Assembly (NCBI GenBank): GCA_958295835.1
Contig: OY282378.1
Coordinates: 1,877,001 to 1,941,000 of the forward strand
Source of the DNA: an uncultured Gammaproteobacteria bacterium
GTDB taxonomy: Bacteria > Pseudomonadota > Gammaproteobacteria > HK1
DNA: 64,000 nucleotides
Reading direction: 5' to 3'
The notes beneath the pieces are model-generated. The model worked only from the letters and a program-made list of their open reading frames with translations, searched no databases and was not told the origin of the DNA. Below are positions 1 through 7,721 of this stretch, piece after piece. The position numbers and the translations under genes are program-made. Numbering within the stretch: the stretch's first letter is position 1; each line of letters opens with the position of its first letter.

Positions 1-1197
1 AGATTGAGAGCACTGCCGCGGGGCACGAAATGGCGTCTGCGTTGGCCGCCGCCACCCGTCCAGGCGCCGGGCGGTGATCGCGGGCAGGGACGAATCGCCG
101 AACCATTCGAGGCGGGCCGGGGTCCAATCCGGTCTGCCGGCGCAGTCGAAACTACGATGTCGACGCCGCGTACCTCGAAGGCGCGCTCGACCGATTCGCC
201 CAGTTCTTCATCTCCCCCCGGTTCGACCGCGAGTACGTCGAGCGCGAGCGCCAGGTCGTGCACTCGGAGTACGTCTCGCGGCGCGGCAGCGACCGGCTTC
301 GCAGCTTTGCCGCGTGGAGGCAGACCCCTCCACCCGCGTCATCCGCTTTCGCGGTTCCTGGTCGGCACCGCGGATACGCTCGCGGACCGCCCCGGCGCCG
401 ATGTCCGAAACGAGCTGATCGACTTCTACGAGAGCCGTTACTCGTCACACCTGATGAAACTCGTCGTCGTCGGCCGCGAGCTGCTCGACGTGCTGGAACA
501 CTGGGTGCGGACGCGATTCACCGCGGTACCGCGCCGCGACTACGAACCACCGCGCATCACCACGCCGCTCCATCGGGAGGGACTTCTGCCCGCGTGGCTC
601 GACGTCGAGCCGATCCGCGAGATCCGCACCATCTCGCTCTCGTTCGCGATCCCGCCGCTGCGCCCGTACTACCGGGCAAAGCCGTTTGCGCTCGCCTCGC
701 ATCTCCTCGGCCACGAAGGCCGCGCGTCCCCGCTGCGGGTGCTCGACGTGCCGGGCCTCGCGCTGGTGGTCCAATCCCCGTCCACCCCGCCCGAGGCCCT
801 TCACCGGCACGTGGATTCCTTTCTCCACCGGTCCGGCGCCGCGCTCCGCGACATGCCGTCGGCGGTCTTCGAGCGCCACCGGGCCGCGGTGGAGAGCACG
901 TTGCTGGAGGCCGAGACCCGTCTCGACCAACGCACCGAGCGGTACTGGGGCGAGATCGACCGCGAACATTACGAATTCGACCGGCGCGAGCGGCTCCTGG
1001 GGGCGGTGCGTGCGGTCACCCGGGACGGTCTCGCGGACGTCTGGCGAGACCTCGTCACCGCCCCGGAGACGGCCCGCGGGGTGGTGGTCGCGGTTTCGAA
1101 CCACCAGCCTCCTTCCTCTGACAGGACGTTCCGGGGCGCGGAGCCGGTGGCCGATCCGGGCGCATTCAAGCGCGGGCAACGCTGCATCGGCCAATAG
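1..1197 (+). pseudogene. Decayed M16 (insulinase/pitrilysin-like) peptidase, frameshifted and internally deleted
   Basis: The start lies outside the window or is destroyed. From about 147 to 330 the M16 reading frame continues as YDVDAAYLEGALDRFAQFF and then VVHSEYVSRRGSDRL. It then moves to another frame near 326-335, where DPRHPLSRFLVGT-type sequence (read as LHPRHPLSRFLVGTADT) continues to the stop at 1195-1197. The stretch SFAIPPLRPYYRAKPFALAS followed by LLGHEG belongs to the second domain of the N-terminal half of insulysin-type enzymes. Directly after it (about 715-770) the sequence becomes LALVVQSPSTPPEALHRHVD and TERYWGEIDREHYEFDRRER, which belongs to the C-terminal half. Several hundred residues are therefore missing. 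M16 enzymes of this class are periplasmic zinc proteases of about 900 residues. This remnant lacks the HxxEH zinc site and should be inactive. Confidence 0.75.
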
Positions 1198-1327
1198 CGG
1201 ATCTGCGCAAGATTCGGGTCGCCGAGCCATCGATCCAGCGCGATGATCTCGACCGTCGAGCGCGCGTGCGATTGAGACCCCGCGTCTCGACCGCGCCCCG
1301 CTGCCGGGGTCCCATACCGAGGAGAAC

Positions 1328-2248
1328 ATGGTGATGACCACGCACGAAGTCCCGACGACGATGACCGCCCCGCCTCATGCGCCTGTCCCGAGCGAGGACG
1401 ACGCGCCGCGGGTCGAGCGCGCGCTCGAATGGCTGTCACGCAACTTCGAGCGCCAGCCTTCGCTGGCCGAGGCGGCCGGCCACGCGGGTCTGAGCGAGTA
1501 TCACTTCCAGCGTCTGTTCCGGCGCCAGGTGGGGCTGAGTCCGAAGAAGTACGTCCAGTTCCTCACCCTGGAGCGCGCGAAGGACATCCTGGCGCAATCG
1601 CGTAGCGTGCTCGATGCGGCGTACGCCTCGGGGCTGTCCGGACCCGGCCGGCTGCACGACCTGTTCGTGAACGTCGAGGCGATGACGCCCGGTGAATACA
1701 AGCACCGGGGACGGGGGCTCACCATTCGATACGGCGTTCACCCGTCGCCGTTCGGTCAGTGCCTGATCATGCGTACCGCCCGCGGGGTGTGCGGGCTCGC
1801 GTTCACCTCTCCGGCCCGGCGCCGCGAGACGTTCGCGGAGCTCGCCCGCGGCTTCGAGGCGGCCACCTTCGTCGAGGATGCAGACGCCACCGCCGGCGTC
1901 TCGAGGACGATGTTCGGCGAGCCGGACGGCGGCGACCTCACGCTGCATCTTCGCGGCACCCCGTTCCGGATCAAGGTCTGGCGCGCACTGCTGGCGATCC
2001 CGCCCGGATGTGTCACGTCGTACGGCGATCTCGCCCATCGAATCGGGGCGCCGGGCGCGTCGCGCGCGGCCGGCAACGCGATCGCATCCAACCCCGTCGC
2101 CTGGATCATCCCCTGCCACCGCGTCATCCGCGCGTCCGGCGTCCTCGGCCAGTACCGCTGGGGCAGGGGGCGCAAGCTCACGATGCTGAGCCTGGAGGCC
2201 GGTGGCGCGGCATCGGGACTTGGGCGGACCGTCTCCATCGACCGGTGA
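1328..2248 (+). CDS. AraC-type regulator / methylated-DNA-[protein]-cysteine S-methyltransferase fusion (Ada-like)
   Basis: This 306-aa protein should remove alkyl groups from O6-methylguanine by transfer to its own cysteine, and may regulate transcription. Residues about 28-125 form an AraC/XylS double helix-turn-helix (LAEAAGHAGLSEYHFQRLFR). Residues about 200-295 form the MGMT catalytic domain, with the acceptor cysteine in IIPCHRVIRASG (about C263) and the DNA-binding YGDLAHRIGAPGASRAAGNA region. The N-terminal zinc/phosphotriester domain of E. coli Ada is absent, so methylphosphotriester sensing of the Ada type is not expected. An AGGAG sequence sits just before the ATG at 1328; the in-frame ATG at 1334 is an alternative. 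It is transcribed toward the AAA gene that converges on it 63 bp away. The domain calls are firm. Whether it regulates any gene is not visible. Confidence 0.9.
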   Translation: MVMTTHEVPTTMTAPPHAPVPSEDDAPRVERALEWLSRNFERQPSLAEAAGHAGLSEYHFQRLFRRQVGLSPKKYVQFLTLERAKDILAQSRSVLDAAYASGLSGPGRLHDLFVNVEAMTPGEYKHRGRGLTIRYGVHPSPFGQCLIMRTARGVCGLAFTSPARRRETFAELARGFEAATFVEDADATAGVSRTMFGEPDGGDLTLHLRGTPFRIKVWRALLAIPPGCVTSYGDLAHRIGAPGASRAAGNAIASNPVAWIIPCHRVIRASGVLGQYRWGRGRKLTMLSLEAGGAASGLGRTVSIDR

Positions 2249-2311
2249 AAGCCATGCCGGAACGCTCCGGCATCGACCCTCTCACAGACGGGGCAGCCCG
2301 GGGCCGTCGCG

Positions 2312-3892
2312 TTACATCCCCCAGACCTCCACCGGCACGCCGTCTTGCGAGCGGTGCTGCCGGTGGAACACCCTCTCCTCCCAGCTCCGCCCCTCGCGCC
2401 GGTCGATGACCACCAGATGCCCCGCCTCCGCCGCGCAACGGGCCATGTACCCCGCCGTCTGCTCCACACCGTCTCGAACCGTGCTCTCCAACCCGTCTCC
2501 CACCCGTACCACCTTGCACTCCACCACGTACTCCCGCACCCGCACGCCCCCCGATTCCTCCGGGGGCAGGCTCTGCGGCCAGACAAGCAGCAAATCCACC
2601 CGCCCCCGGCCCAGGCCGTACTCCCGCTCGATGCGACCGCCCCCGTTCACCACCCGGTGCAGGTACGCCTGCAACAGAATCTGCGGCCACGCCTCCTCGT
2701 ACATGAACCGGTTCTTCCAGTGCTCCGAGTGCCGGCGGAAGAAGTCCTGGAACGCCTCCATCAGCTTGTCCACGTTCAATCCGCCGTCCGCGTCCACGTA
2801 CCACGTCGTGTTCAGGTCCAGCTCCTCCTGCAGAATCCAGCCCAGCTCGCGCGGCACGACCTCCGCGTAGATGGGATTGGCGATGCGCACCGGCGCATCC
2901 CGGGCAATCAGGCCGAGGTCGCGCACGTACTCGATGTCGCGGTTGGTCGCGCGCCGTTCGTCCGCCCCGCTGAGCATCGGCTCGACCACCCGGCGCACGC
3001 GCTCCTCCCCGAGCTTGTCCGCCAACTGGTCCAGATGCGTCACCCGGCGCACGATGAGCGCTTCGCGCGCCTCGGCGACGTCGTCCGCGCTCACCGCACG
3101 AGTGCGGTCGCGCCCGGCCTTGCGCTCGAAGCAGGTCTCCCAGGCCAGCGCGTTCACCAGCCACGGCTGGCCCAGGGTCTGGGTCCACACCGCCTCCAAC
3201 GCCTCGGGGGTGAACGCCTGCCCCGTCTCCCCGGTGTGCTGGTCGAGGAGGGTCAACGTCTCCTCCTGCGTGAAGTCCCCCAAGCGCAACGACTTCGCCA
3301 CGATGTTGAACGGACTGCTGGTGGACCGGATGCGGTAGTCGCGCACGTCGCGCAGCCCGCACAGGACCACGCACTGCGGAAAGGCGGCCGGGCGCATGGG
3401 GTAGCCGGCCCGCAACTGTTGCAGCGTCGAGAGCAGCGGGTCGCCCTGGAGGGTGTCGATCTCGTCGATGAGCAGCACGAGCGGCTTCGGCGACGCTTCC
3501 GCCCAGCGCTTCAGCGCTTCGCTCAACGCCTCGTTCGGACCGAATCTCGCGAGGATGCCGGGCCAGGCGCCGTCCAGGAACTGGTCGCCCAGCGTCGACC
3601 GCGCCTGCGAGCCCAGTCTGGCGAGCACCGCCCGCATCGCCTCCACCAGGTCGTCGCGAGCCGTCCGAGCCCCCTCGACGGTGGTGTACACGCAGCCGTA
3701 GCCCTGCGTGTTCAGCAGGTCGCACAGCGCCAGGAGGGCGGAGGTCTTGCCCGTCTGGCGCGGCGCGTGCAGCACGAAGTACTTCTTCGTCCGGACGAGC
3801 GCCAGCACCTCGTCGAGGTCGAAACGCTCGAGCGGCGGGATGCAGTAGTGGTCTGCGGGATTGACCGGGCCGGTGGTGTTGAAGAAGCGCAT
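2312..3892 (-). CDS. AAA-like ATPase with C-terminal PD-(D/E)XK nuclease-type domain
   Basis: A 526-aa protein. The N-terminal P-loop is APRQTGKTSALLAL (about residues 43-56). Walker B is LVLLIDEIDTL (about 140-150), followed by an arginine-containing CGLRDVRDYR strand. The last 150 residues carry GRGRVDLLLVWP and, about 25 residues later, YVVECKVV. This gives the D...ExK arrangement of the PD-(D/E)XK nuclease-like domain that closes many AAA-like proteins of this type. The start is placed at 3892 because GAGGAA lies just upstream; longer forms up to 3961 are possible. These proteins are widespread, often recently moved, and suspected to act in defence or as selfish nucleases, but no substrate is established. 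It stands alone between the alkylation-repair gene and an istB remnant, which fits an inserted cargo gene. Confidence 0.8.
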   Translation of the reverse strand: MRFFNTTGPVNPADHYCIPPLERFDLDEVLALVRTKKYFVLHAPRQTGKTSALLALCDLLNTQGYGCVYTTVEGARTARDDLVEAMRAVLARLGSQARSTLGDQFLDGAWPGILARFGPNEALSEALKRWAEASPKPLVLLIDEIDTLQGDPLLSTLQQLRAGYPMRPAAFPQCVVLCGLRDVRDYRIRSTSSPFNIVAKSLRLGDFTQEETLTLLDQHTGETGQAFTPEALEAVWTQTLGQPWLVNALAWETCFERKAGRDRTRAVSADDVAEAREALIVRRVTHLDQLADKLGEERVRRVVEPMLSGADERRATNRDIEYVRDLGLIARDAPVRIANPIYAEVVPRELGWILQEELDLNTTWYVDADGGLNVDKLMEAFQDFFRRHSEHWKNRFMYEEAWPQILLQAYLHRVVNGGGRIEREYGLGRGRVDLLLVWPQSLPPEESGGVRVREYVVECKVVRVGDGLESTVRDGVEQTAGYMARCAAEAGHLVVIDRREGRSWEERVFHRQHRSQDGVPVEVWGM

Positions 3893-3982
3893 GGTTCGGT
3901 TCCTCGCTTCCATCGGCAGCGCCTTTGCCGATGGCCGCGACGAGTATGACCGCTTTCGCATCGCAACGCTTCCGGCATCGTC

Positions 3983-4135
3983 CGGTCACGGCCGTCCGAA
4001 TGGGCCGACGTGTTCTCCACCGCCGCCTGTGTCGTCACCCTCGTCGGCCGTCTCATCCACAGCGAACGGGACGTCCCCGAAACACAGGGCAGCCGGACGA
4101 TGCCATTTCCGATGATCGAGCACTTCCAGGTTTGA
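3983..4135 (+). pseudogene. 3' remnant of an IS21-family istB (transposition ATPase) gene
   Basis: In the frame of the stop at 4133-4135 the sequence reads RSRPSEWADVFSTAACVV and then TLVGRLIHSE. This matches the usual IstB C-terminal pattern (SNRPFSEW..VF.....C.V.LVDRL.H..E). Nothing of the Walker motifs or the istA transposase remains in the 90 bp to the AAA gene, and the continuation after HSE does not look like IstB. No terminal inverted repeat was found. It is a short scrap (about 50 codons), so the family call rests on one motif block. Confidence 0.5.
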
Positions 4136-4240
4136 GCATCAAAAGCATCCAAGGCATGATCGCACACCGTTTCAGCCGTATCCCGACTCGGCCCCAAGCA
4201 TGGAAAATCGTCTTCGTTCAGGCTCATTTCGGTACTGATT

Positions 4241-5251
4241 TTGAATGACTTCCCCCGCCCCAACGGAGGCAACCTCCGCGCGTTCCTGTCGGTCGTCGTC
4301 CCCTGCTTCGACGAGGAAGCGGTCATCGGCGAGACCCATCGCCGCCTCGTCGCCACCCTGGAAGCCGTCTCCGATCTCGACTTCGAGCTCGTCTACGTCG
4401 ACGACGGCAGCCGCGACGCCACGCTGAACCTCCTGCGGGAACTCCCGCACGCCGATGCGCGCGTGCGGGTCCTTGCCCTGTCCCGCAACTTCGGCCATGA
4501 GATCGCCATTACCGCCGGCATGAAATGCGCGGCCGGCGATGCCGTCGTCCTCATCGACGCCGACCTCCAGGACCCGCCCGAGGTCATCCCCGAGATGCTG
4601 GAGCGCTGGCGCCGGGGCGCCGACGTCGCTTACGGCCTGCGCACCGACCGCGACGGCGAGACGCGGTTCAAGCGCTGGACGGCCGGCGCCTTCTACCGCC
4701 TCCTCGACCGGCTCGCCGACATCTCCATTCCACTCGACACCGGCGGCTTCCGGCTCATGGACCGCAAGGTGGTGGACGCCTTCCTCGCCATGCCGGAGCG
4801 CGACCGCTTCGCGCGCGCCATGGTGGCCTGGACCGGCTTTCGCCAGGAGCCGGTCCCCTATCGGCGCGCCGCCCGGACGGCGGGCGAGACCAAGTACCCG
4901 TTCGGGAAGATGCTGCGTCTCGCCATCGACGGCATTGTGTCGTTCTCCCTCGCGCCGCTGCGCCTGGCGACGTGGCTCGGCTTTCTCGCTTCCGGGCTGG
5001 CCTTGGCGGGCATCGTCTATGTCCTCGTCCTTCGCCTCCTTACCGCCGCCTGGGTCTCCGGCTGGGCGTCGCTCCTCGTCGCCGTCCTGTTCCTCGGCGG
5101 CGTACAGCTCATATGCCTCGGCATCCTGGGTGCGTATCTGGGGCGCATCTACGGCGAGGTGAAGCGCCGGCCGCTCTATCTGGTGAAGGAAGGGCTGGGG
5201 TTCCCGCCCACTGGCCGGCGGGCAATGCGGGACGAGCCTGCGGATGAGTAG
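4241..5251 (+). CDS. GT2 polyprenyl-phosphate glycosyltransferase (GtrB/DPM1-like)
   Basis: A 336-aa enzyme expected to load a sugar from a nucleotide donor onto undecaprenyl phosphate at the inner face of the cytoplasmic membrane. The GT-A fold starts with LSVVVPCFDEEAVIGETHR (17-35). VYVDDGSRDAT (51-61) and the metal-binding DADLQDPPEV (106-115) follow. DTGGFRLMDR (166-175) and TKYPFGKM (217-224) are typical of the GtrB/ArnC/DPM1 group. Two C-terminal membrane helices (about 244-268 and 275-300) precede a basic GRIYGEVKRRPLYLVKE tail. The frame opens at TTG 4241 with no clear Shine-Dalgarno, so the exact start is uncertain. Its last codons overlap the next gene by 8 nt (ATGAGTAG), indicating translational coupling. 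The likely pathway role is to supply lipid-linked sugar to the GT39 enzyme downstream. Confidence 0.88.
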   Translation: MNDFPRPNGGNLRAFLSVVVPCFDEEAVIGETHRRLVATLEAVSDLDFELVYVDDGSRDATLNLLRELPHADARVRVLALSRNFGHEIAITAGMKCAAGDAVVLIDADLQDPPEVIPEMLERWRRGADVAYGLRTDRDGETRFKRWTAGAFYRLLDRLADISIPLDTGGFRLMDRKVVDAFLAMPERDRFARAMVAWTGFRQEPVPYRRAARTAGETKYPFGKMLRLAIDGIVSFSLAPLRLATWLGFLASGLALAGIVYVLVLRLLTAAWVSGWASLLVAVLFLGGVQLICLGILGAYLGRIYGEVKRRPLYLVKEGLGFPPTGRRAMRDEPADE

Positions 5252-6284
5252 CGGGACGGTGCGATGGCTGAAGCTGTCGGTCGGTCTCGCCACGACGGCG
5301 GGGTTCGTGTGGCTGCTCGCGCGCGAGGTGGACCTTGACGTGCTGGGCCGGGCATTCGCCGGTTTGTCGGTCTCCACGGTCCTGCTCGCCCTGGCCTTCC
5401 TGGCCGCCGGCTACGCCGTACGCATCGTGCGCTGGTGGTGGATGCTGCGCTCGCTGGAGCCGACCTTGCCGCTCGGCGCCTGCGCGGGGCCGTTCCTCGC
5501 CGGCATGGCGGTCAACAACGTGGCGCCGTTCCGGGCCGGCGACGCGCTGCGGGTCCTGGGCTTTCGCCGCCAGCTTCGGGCGCCGGCCATGGCCGTGGCG
5601 GGAACCCTCGTGGTCGAGCGGATCCTGGACGTGGCCGTGCTGACCGGGATTCTCTGTCTCGGCCTGCTCGGCCTGCCGGACGGCGCCTTCCCACGCGGCT
5701 TCGTCGTGGCGGCGGCGTCGCTGGCGGGCGCAGGGCTCGCCGCGATCCTCGTCCTGCCGCTGCTCGTGCCCGTGCTCGGGCGTATCCGGGAGCGCTTGCC
5801 GGGGCGCCGTCGCATCAAGGGCCGGCGCTGGGCGCACGCCGTTTCCAAACACGGTGCCCATCTGGCCGAGGGCCTGCGCCTTGCACACTCCAGGCCCAGG
5901 ATGCTCGTACTCATCGGTCTGTCGGCCGCCGCCTGGGCCTGCGAAGGGGCGGTGTTCGCGACCGTGGCGGCGGGAGTCCGGGCCGGGGCCGAACCCATGG
6001 GGCCGTGGTTCTCCCTCGCGGCCGGCACGCTCGCTACCGCCATTCCCAGCGCGCCGGGCCATGTCGGGACCTTCGACTGGTTCGCCGCCCAGGGCCTCGA
6101 AGCCTATGGCGCCTCCGCGGAAGTCGCCATCGCCTTCGCGCTGACCGTTCACGCGGTGCTGTGGGTGTCGTCGACCGCCGCCGGGCTGTTCTATTTGCTC
6201 GCACGCGGCATCCGCCCGCGGCGCGTCCGAGGTGGCGTCCCGCCCGTTCCGGGCCGCGGGGGGGCTTCGGCCCATAAGCGCTAA
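5244..6284 (+). CDS. LPG-synthase-TM / AglD-type flippase-like membrane protein, C-terminal tail altered by an IS insertion
   Basis: A 346-aa multi-pass protein of the UPF0104 / lysylphosphatidylglycerol synthetase transmembrane family. It has about seven to eight hydrophobic helices (for example LAFLAAGYAVRIVRWWWML, and the family stretch FLAGMAVNNVAPFRAGDALR). ERILDVAVLTGI and IPSAPGHVGTFDWFA are family landmarks. Relatives sit beside GT2 polyprenol transferases and are thought to help move or process lipid-linked sugars. It overlaps the GT2 gene by 8 nt. The present stop at 6282-6284 is supplied by the inverted repeat of the IS4 element. Without the element, the frame would continue through a Pro/Ala-rich tail of about 30 residues (7628-7734) and end overlapping the start of the GT39 gene. 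The membrane core is intact, so function may survive while coupling to the next gene is lost. Confidence 0.82.
   Translation: MSSGTVRWLKLSVGLATTAGFVWLLAREVDLDVLGRAFAGLSVSTVLLALAFLAAGYAVRIVRWWWMLRSLEPTLPLGACAGPFLAGMAVNNVAPFRAGDALRVLGFRRQLRAPAMAVAGTLVVERILDVAVLTGILCLGLLGLPDGAFPRGFVVAAASLAGAGLAAILVLPLLVPVLGRIRERLPGRRRIKGRRWAHAVSKHGAHLAEGLRLAHSRPRMLVLIGLSAAAWACEGAVFATVAAGVRAGAEPMGPWFSLAAGTLATAIPSAPGHVGTFDWFAAQGLEAYGASAEVAIAFALTVHAVLWVSSTAAGLFYLLARGIRPRRVRGGVPPVPGRGGASAHKR
6262..6272. repeat. 11-bp target site duplication, left copy (right copy 7628-7638)
   Basis: GGGCTTCGGCC occurs immediately outside the left inverted repeat and again, identical, immediately outside the right inverted repeat at 7628-7638. 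Eleven base pairs is within the 10-13 bp range typical of IS4-family elements. Perfect conservation suggests a recent insertion. Confidence 0.9.
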
Positions 6285-7627
6285 CTTGTTTTTTCATCAA
6301 TAATCGAAGTATTCCGACAATTGAGGGAAGCGACGGCGAGGCGGTTCAGCCAATGCTCTGGAGATGTCGTTCCATTCGCCCAGCATCCGCGTCAACGCCA
6401 TCGGGGGTTCGATGCTTCGCATCACCTGGTTGAGCACGAACTTGAAGTCACGCCACGCACTGTGGGGGCGATGTCGCCTCCAGGTCGTATCCCCAGGGGG
6501 AAATCGCGATGGCATGGCGAATCAGCTTCTCCACCAGCAACGCCACCAGCAGCTTGCCGTACAGCCAAGCCTTGGCGCTCTCGTCATCGTATTTCGGCAG
6601 ATGCCCCAACTGCGCCAGCGACTTGAACCGCTTGAACACCAACTCGACCTGCCAGCGGATGCGATACCACTCCAGCACCTGCGAGGCGCTCATGAGCGCG
6701 GGAAACGTCGTGAATACAATGACGTAGCGCGCAAACTCCAGCGTCTCGGGCTGAAGCTGCGTCCCCTTGCGCGAAGCCGTCCGATGCAATCTCTCATGGG
6801 CCATCCGGACCGCTTCCCGGGTCTTTCGCAACGCACACACCCGACCCGACACCACCCCATCGCCGGACACCACCGTCACCGGCCACGACCGCACGGCGCC
6901 GGCGCGCTTGAGCGACGTGACCGCCCCGAGCAGGTCGAACGACTCGCCCCGAGCCGTGTGAAACGCCAGCGAACCGGTGTTCACACGCACCGTCACATAA
7001 CCACCCGCGCATACCACGTGCCCGATGCCGTTGGCTGTCGAGTCGCCGCGGTCGGCCACAATGAAGTCACCGGGAGCGATGGGGAAGTGCGAGAACGACT
7101 CGCCAGTCCCCGGACCCCGGGTGGGCGTGAGCTTGAAGAAGTCGCAGGCCAACGACGGGAGGCGCACGCTGTAGTGGACCCGCCACAGCCCACCGGTCTT
7201 GCCAGGCTCCTTCACCGTCGTCGCATCGAACGCCCTGACCTCGAAGCCATCGCTGTCGGCAACACCAACGCCGTAGTCGCGGAACAGCTCCACGCACAAG
7301 GCGTGCAGCCAGTCCCTCGACTTCCTCAGCCGCTTGAGCAGCGCGACATCGGACAGATCGCCCAGACGCGCCTTCCTGGCCCGCACCACGGTTTCACGCA
7401 ACGAGTGCCCGCACCCCAAGTGCAGCAGAAGCGTGCGCAGCAGGTTCTCGACCGATTTGTCCTTGCGCAGGCCCTTCAGAGCCCCGGTGTCGTCGGCCAG
7501 CGTGCGCCAATCACTTGGCAGAAACGCCATCAGCACTTCCCAATCCTCGTTCACTCGCCAGCCTCCGCGTTGCAAACCGGCGTGTCATGGTACGCAAACC
7601 AGTTCGGAAAACAAGTTAGCGCTTATG
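6273..7627 (-). mobile_element. IS4-family insertion sequence (1355 bp)
   Basis: Terminal inverted repeats are perfect over 20 bp: CATAAGCGCTAACTTGTTTT at 6273-6292 and its reverse complement at 7608-7627. The CAT start is typical of one IS4-family group. They bound a single minus-strand transposase frame and are flanked by an 11-bp direct duplication. The element landed in the 3' end of the flippase-like gene inside the glycosyltransfer operon, opposite to its transcription. It separates 5244-6284 from the GT39 gene at 7722. Confidence 0.92.
6297..7554 (-). pseudogene. IS4-family DDE transposase, frameshifted near its 3' end
   Basis: Start is GTG at 7554 (V/M-NEDWEVLMAFLPSDW, the usual IS4 opening); an ATG at 7575 is possible. 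Catalytic landmarks are AFDATTVKEPGKTG (first Asp), FIVADRGDS (second Asp) and YRIRWQVELVFKRFKSL (the Y-(2)-R-(3)-E-(6)-K signature). After SPWGYDLEATSP the frame runs into a stop at about 6448. The true C-terminus continues in another frame as HSAWRDFKFVLNQVMRSIEP and ends LSEYFDY at 6297. The two frames join if one base is dropped from the C5 run complementary to 6464-6468. This is a single-base indel, a sequencing error, or less likely a +1 slippage site. All DDE residues lie before the break. Confidence 0.85.
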
Positions 7628-7721
7628 GGGCTTCGGCCCCGCCGGCCTTCGACAACCCGCCCGCGGCACCCCAAGCTTCCGCGGCGACGACGATCCGGGC
7701 GGGCGCCGCGGGGGAGGCCCG

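Noticed and set aside
2178..3989. Long Arg/Gly/Pro-rich frames overlapping the AAA gene and many other genes
   Set aside because: In very GC-rich DNA the alternate frames stay open; these show no motifs and are shadows of the real genes.
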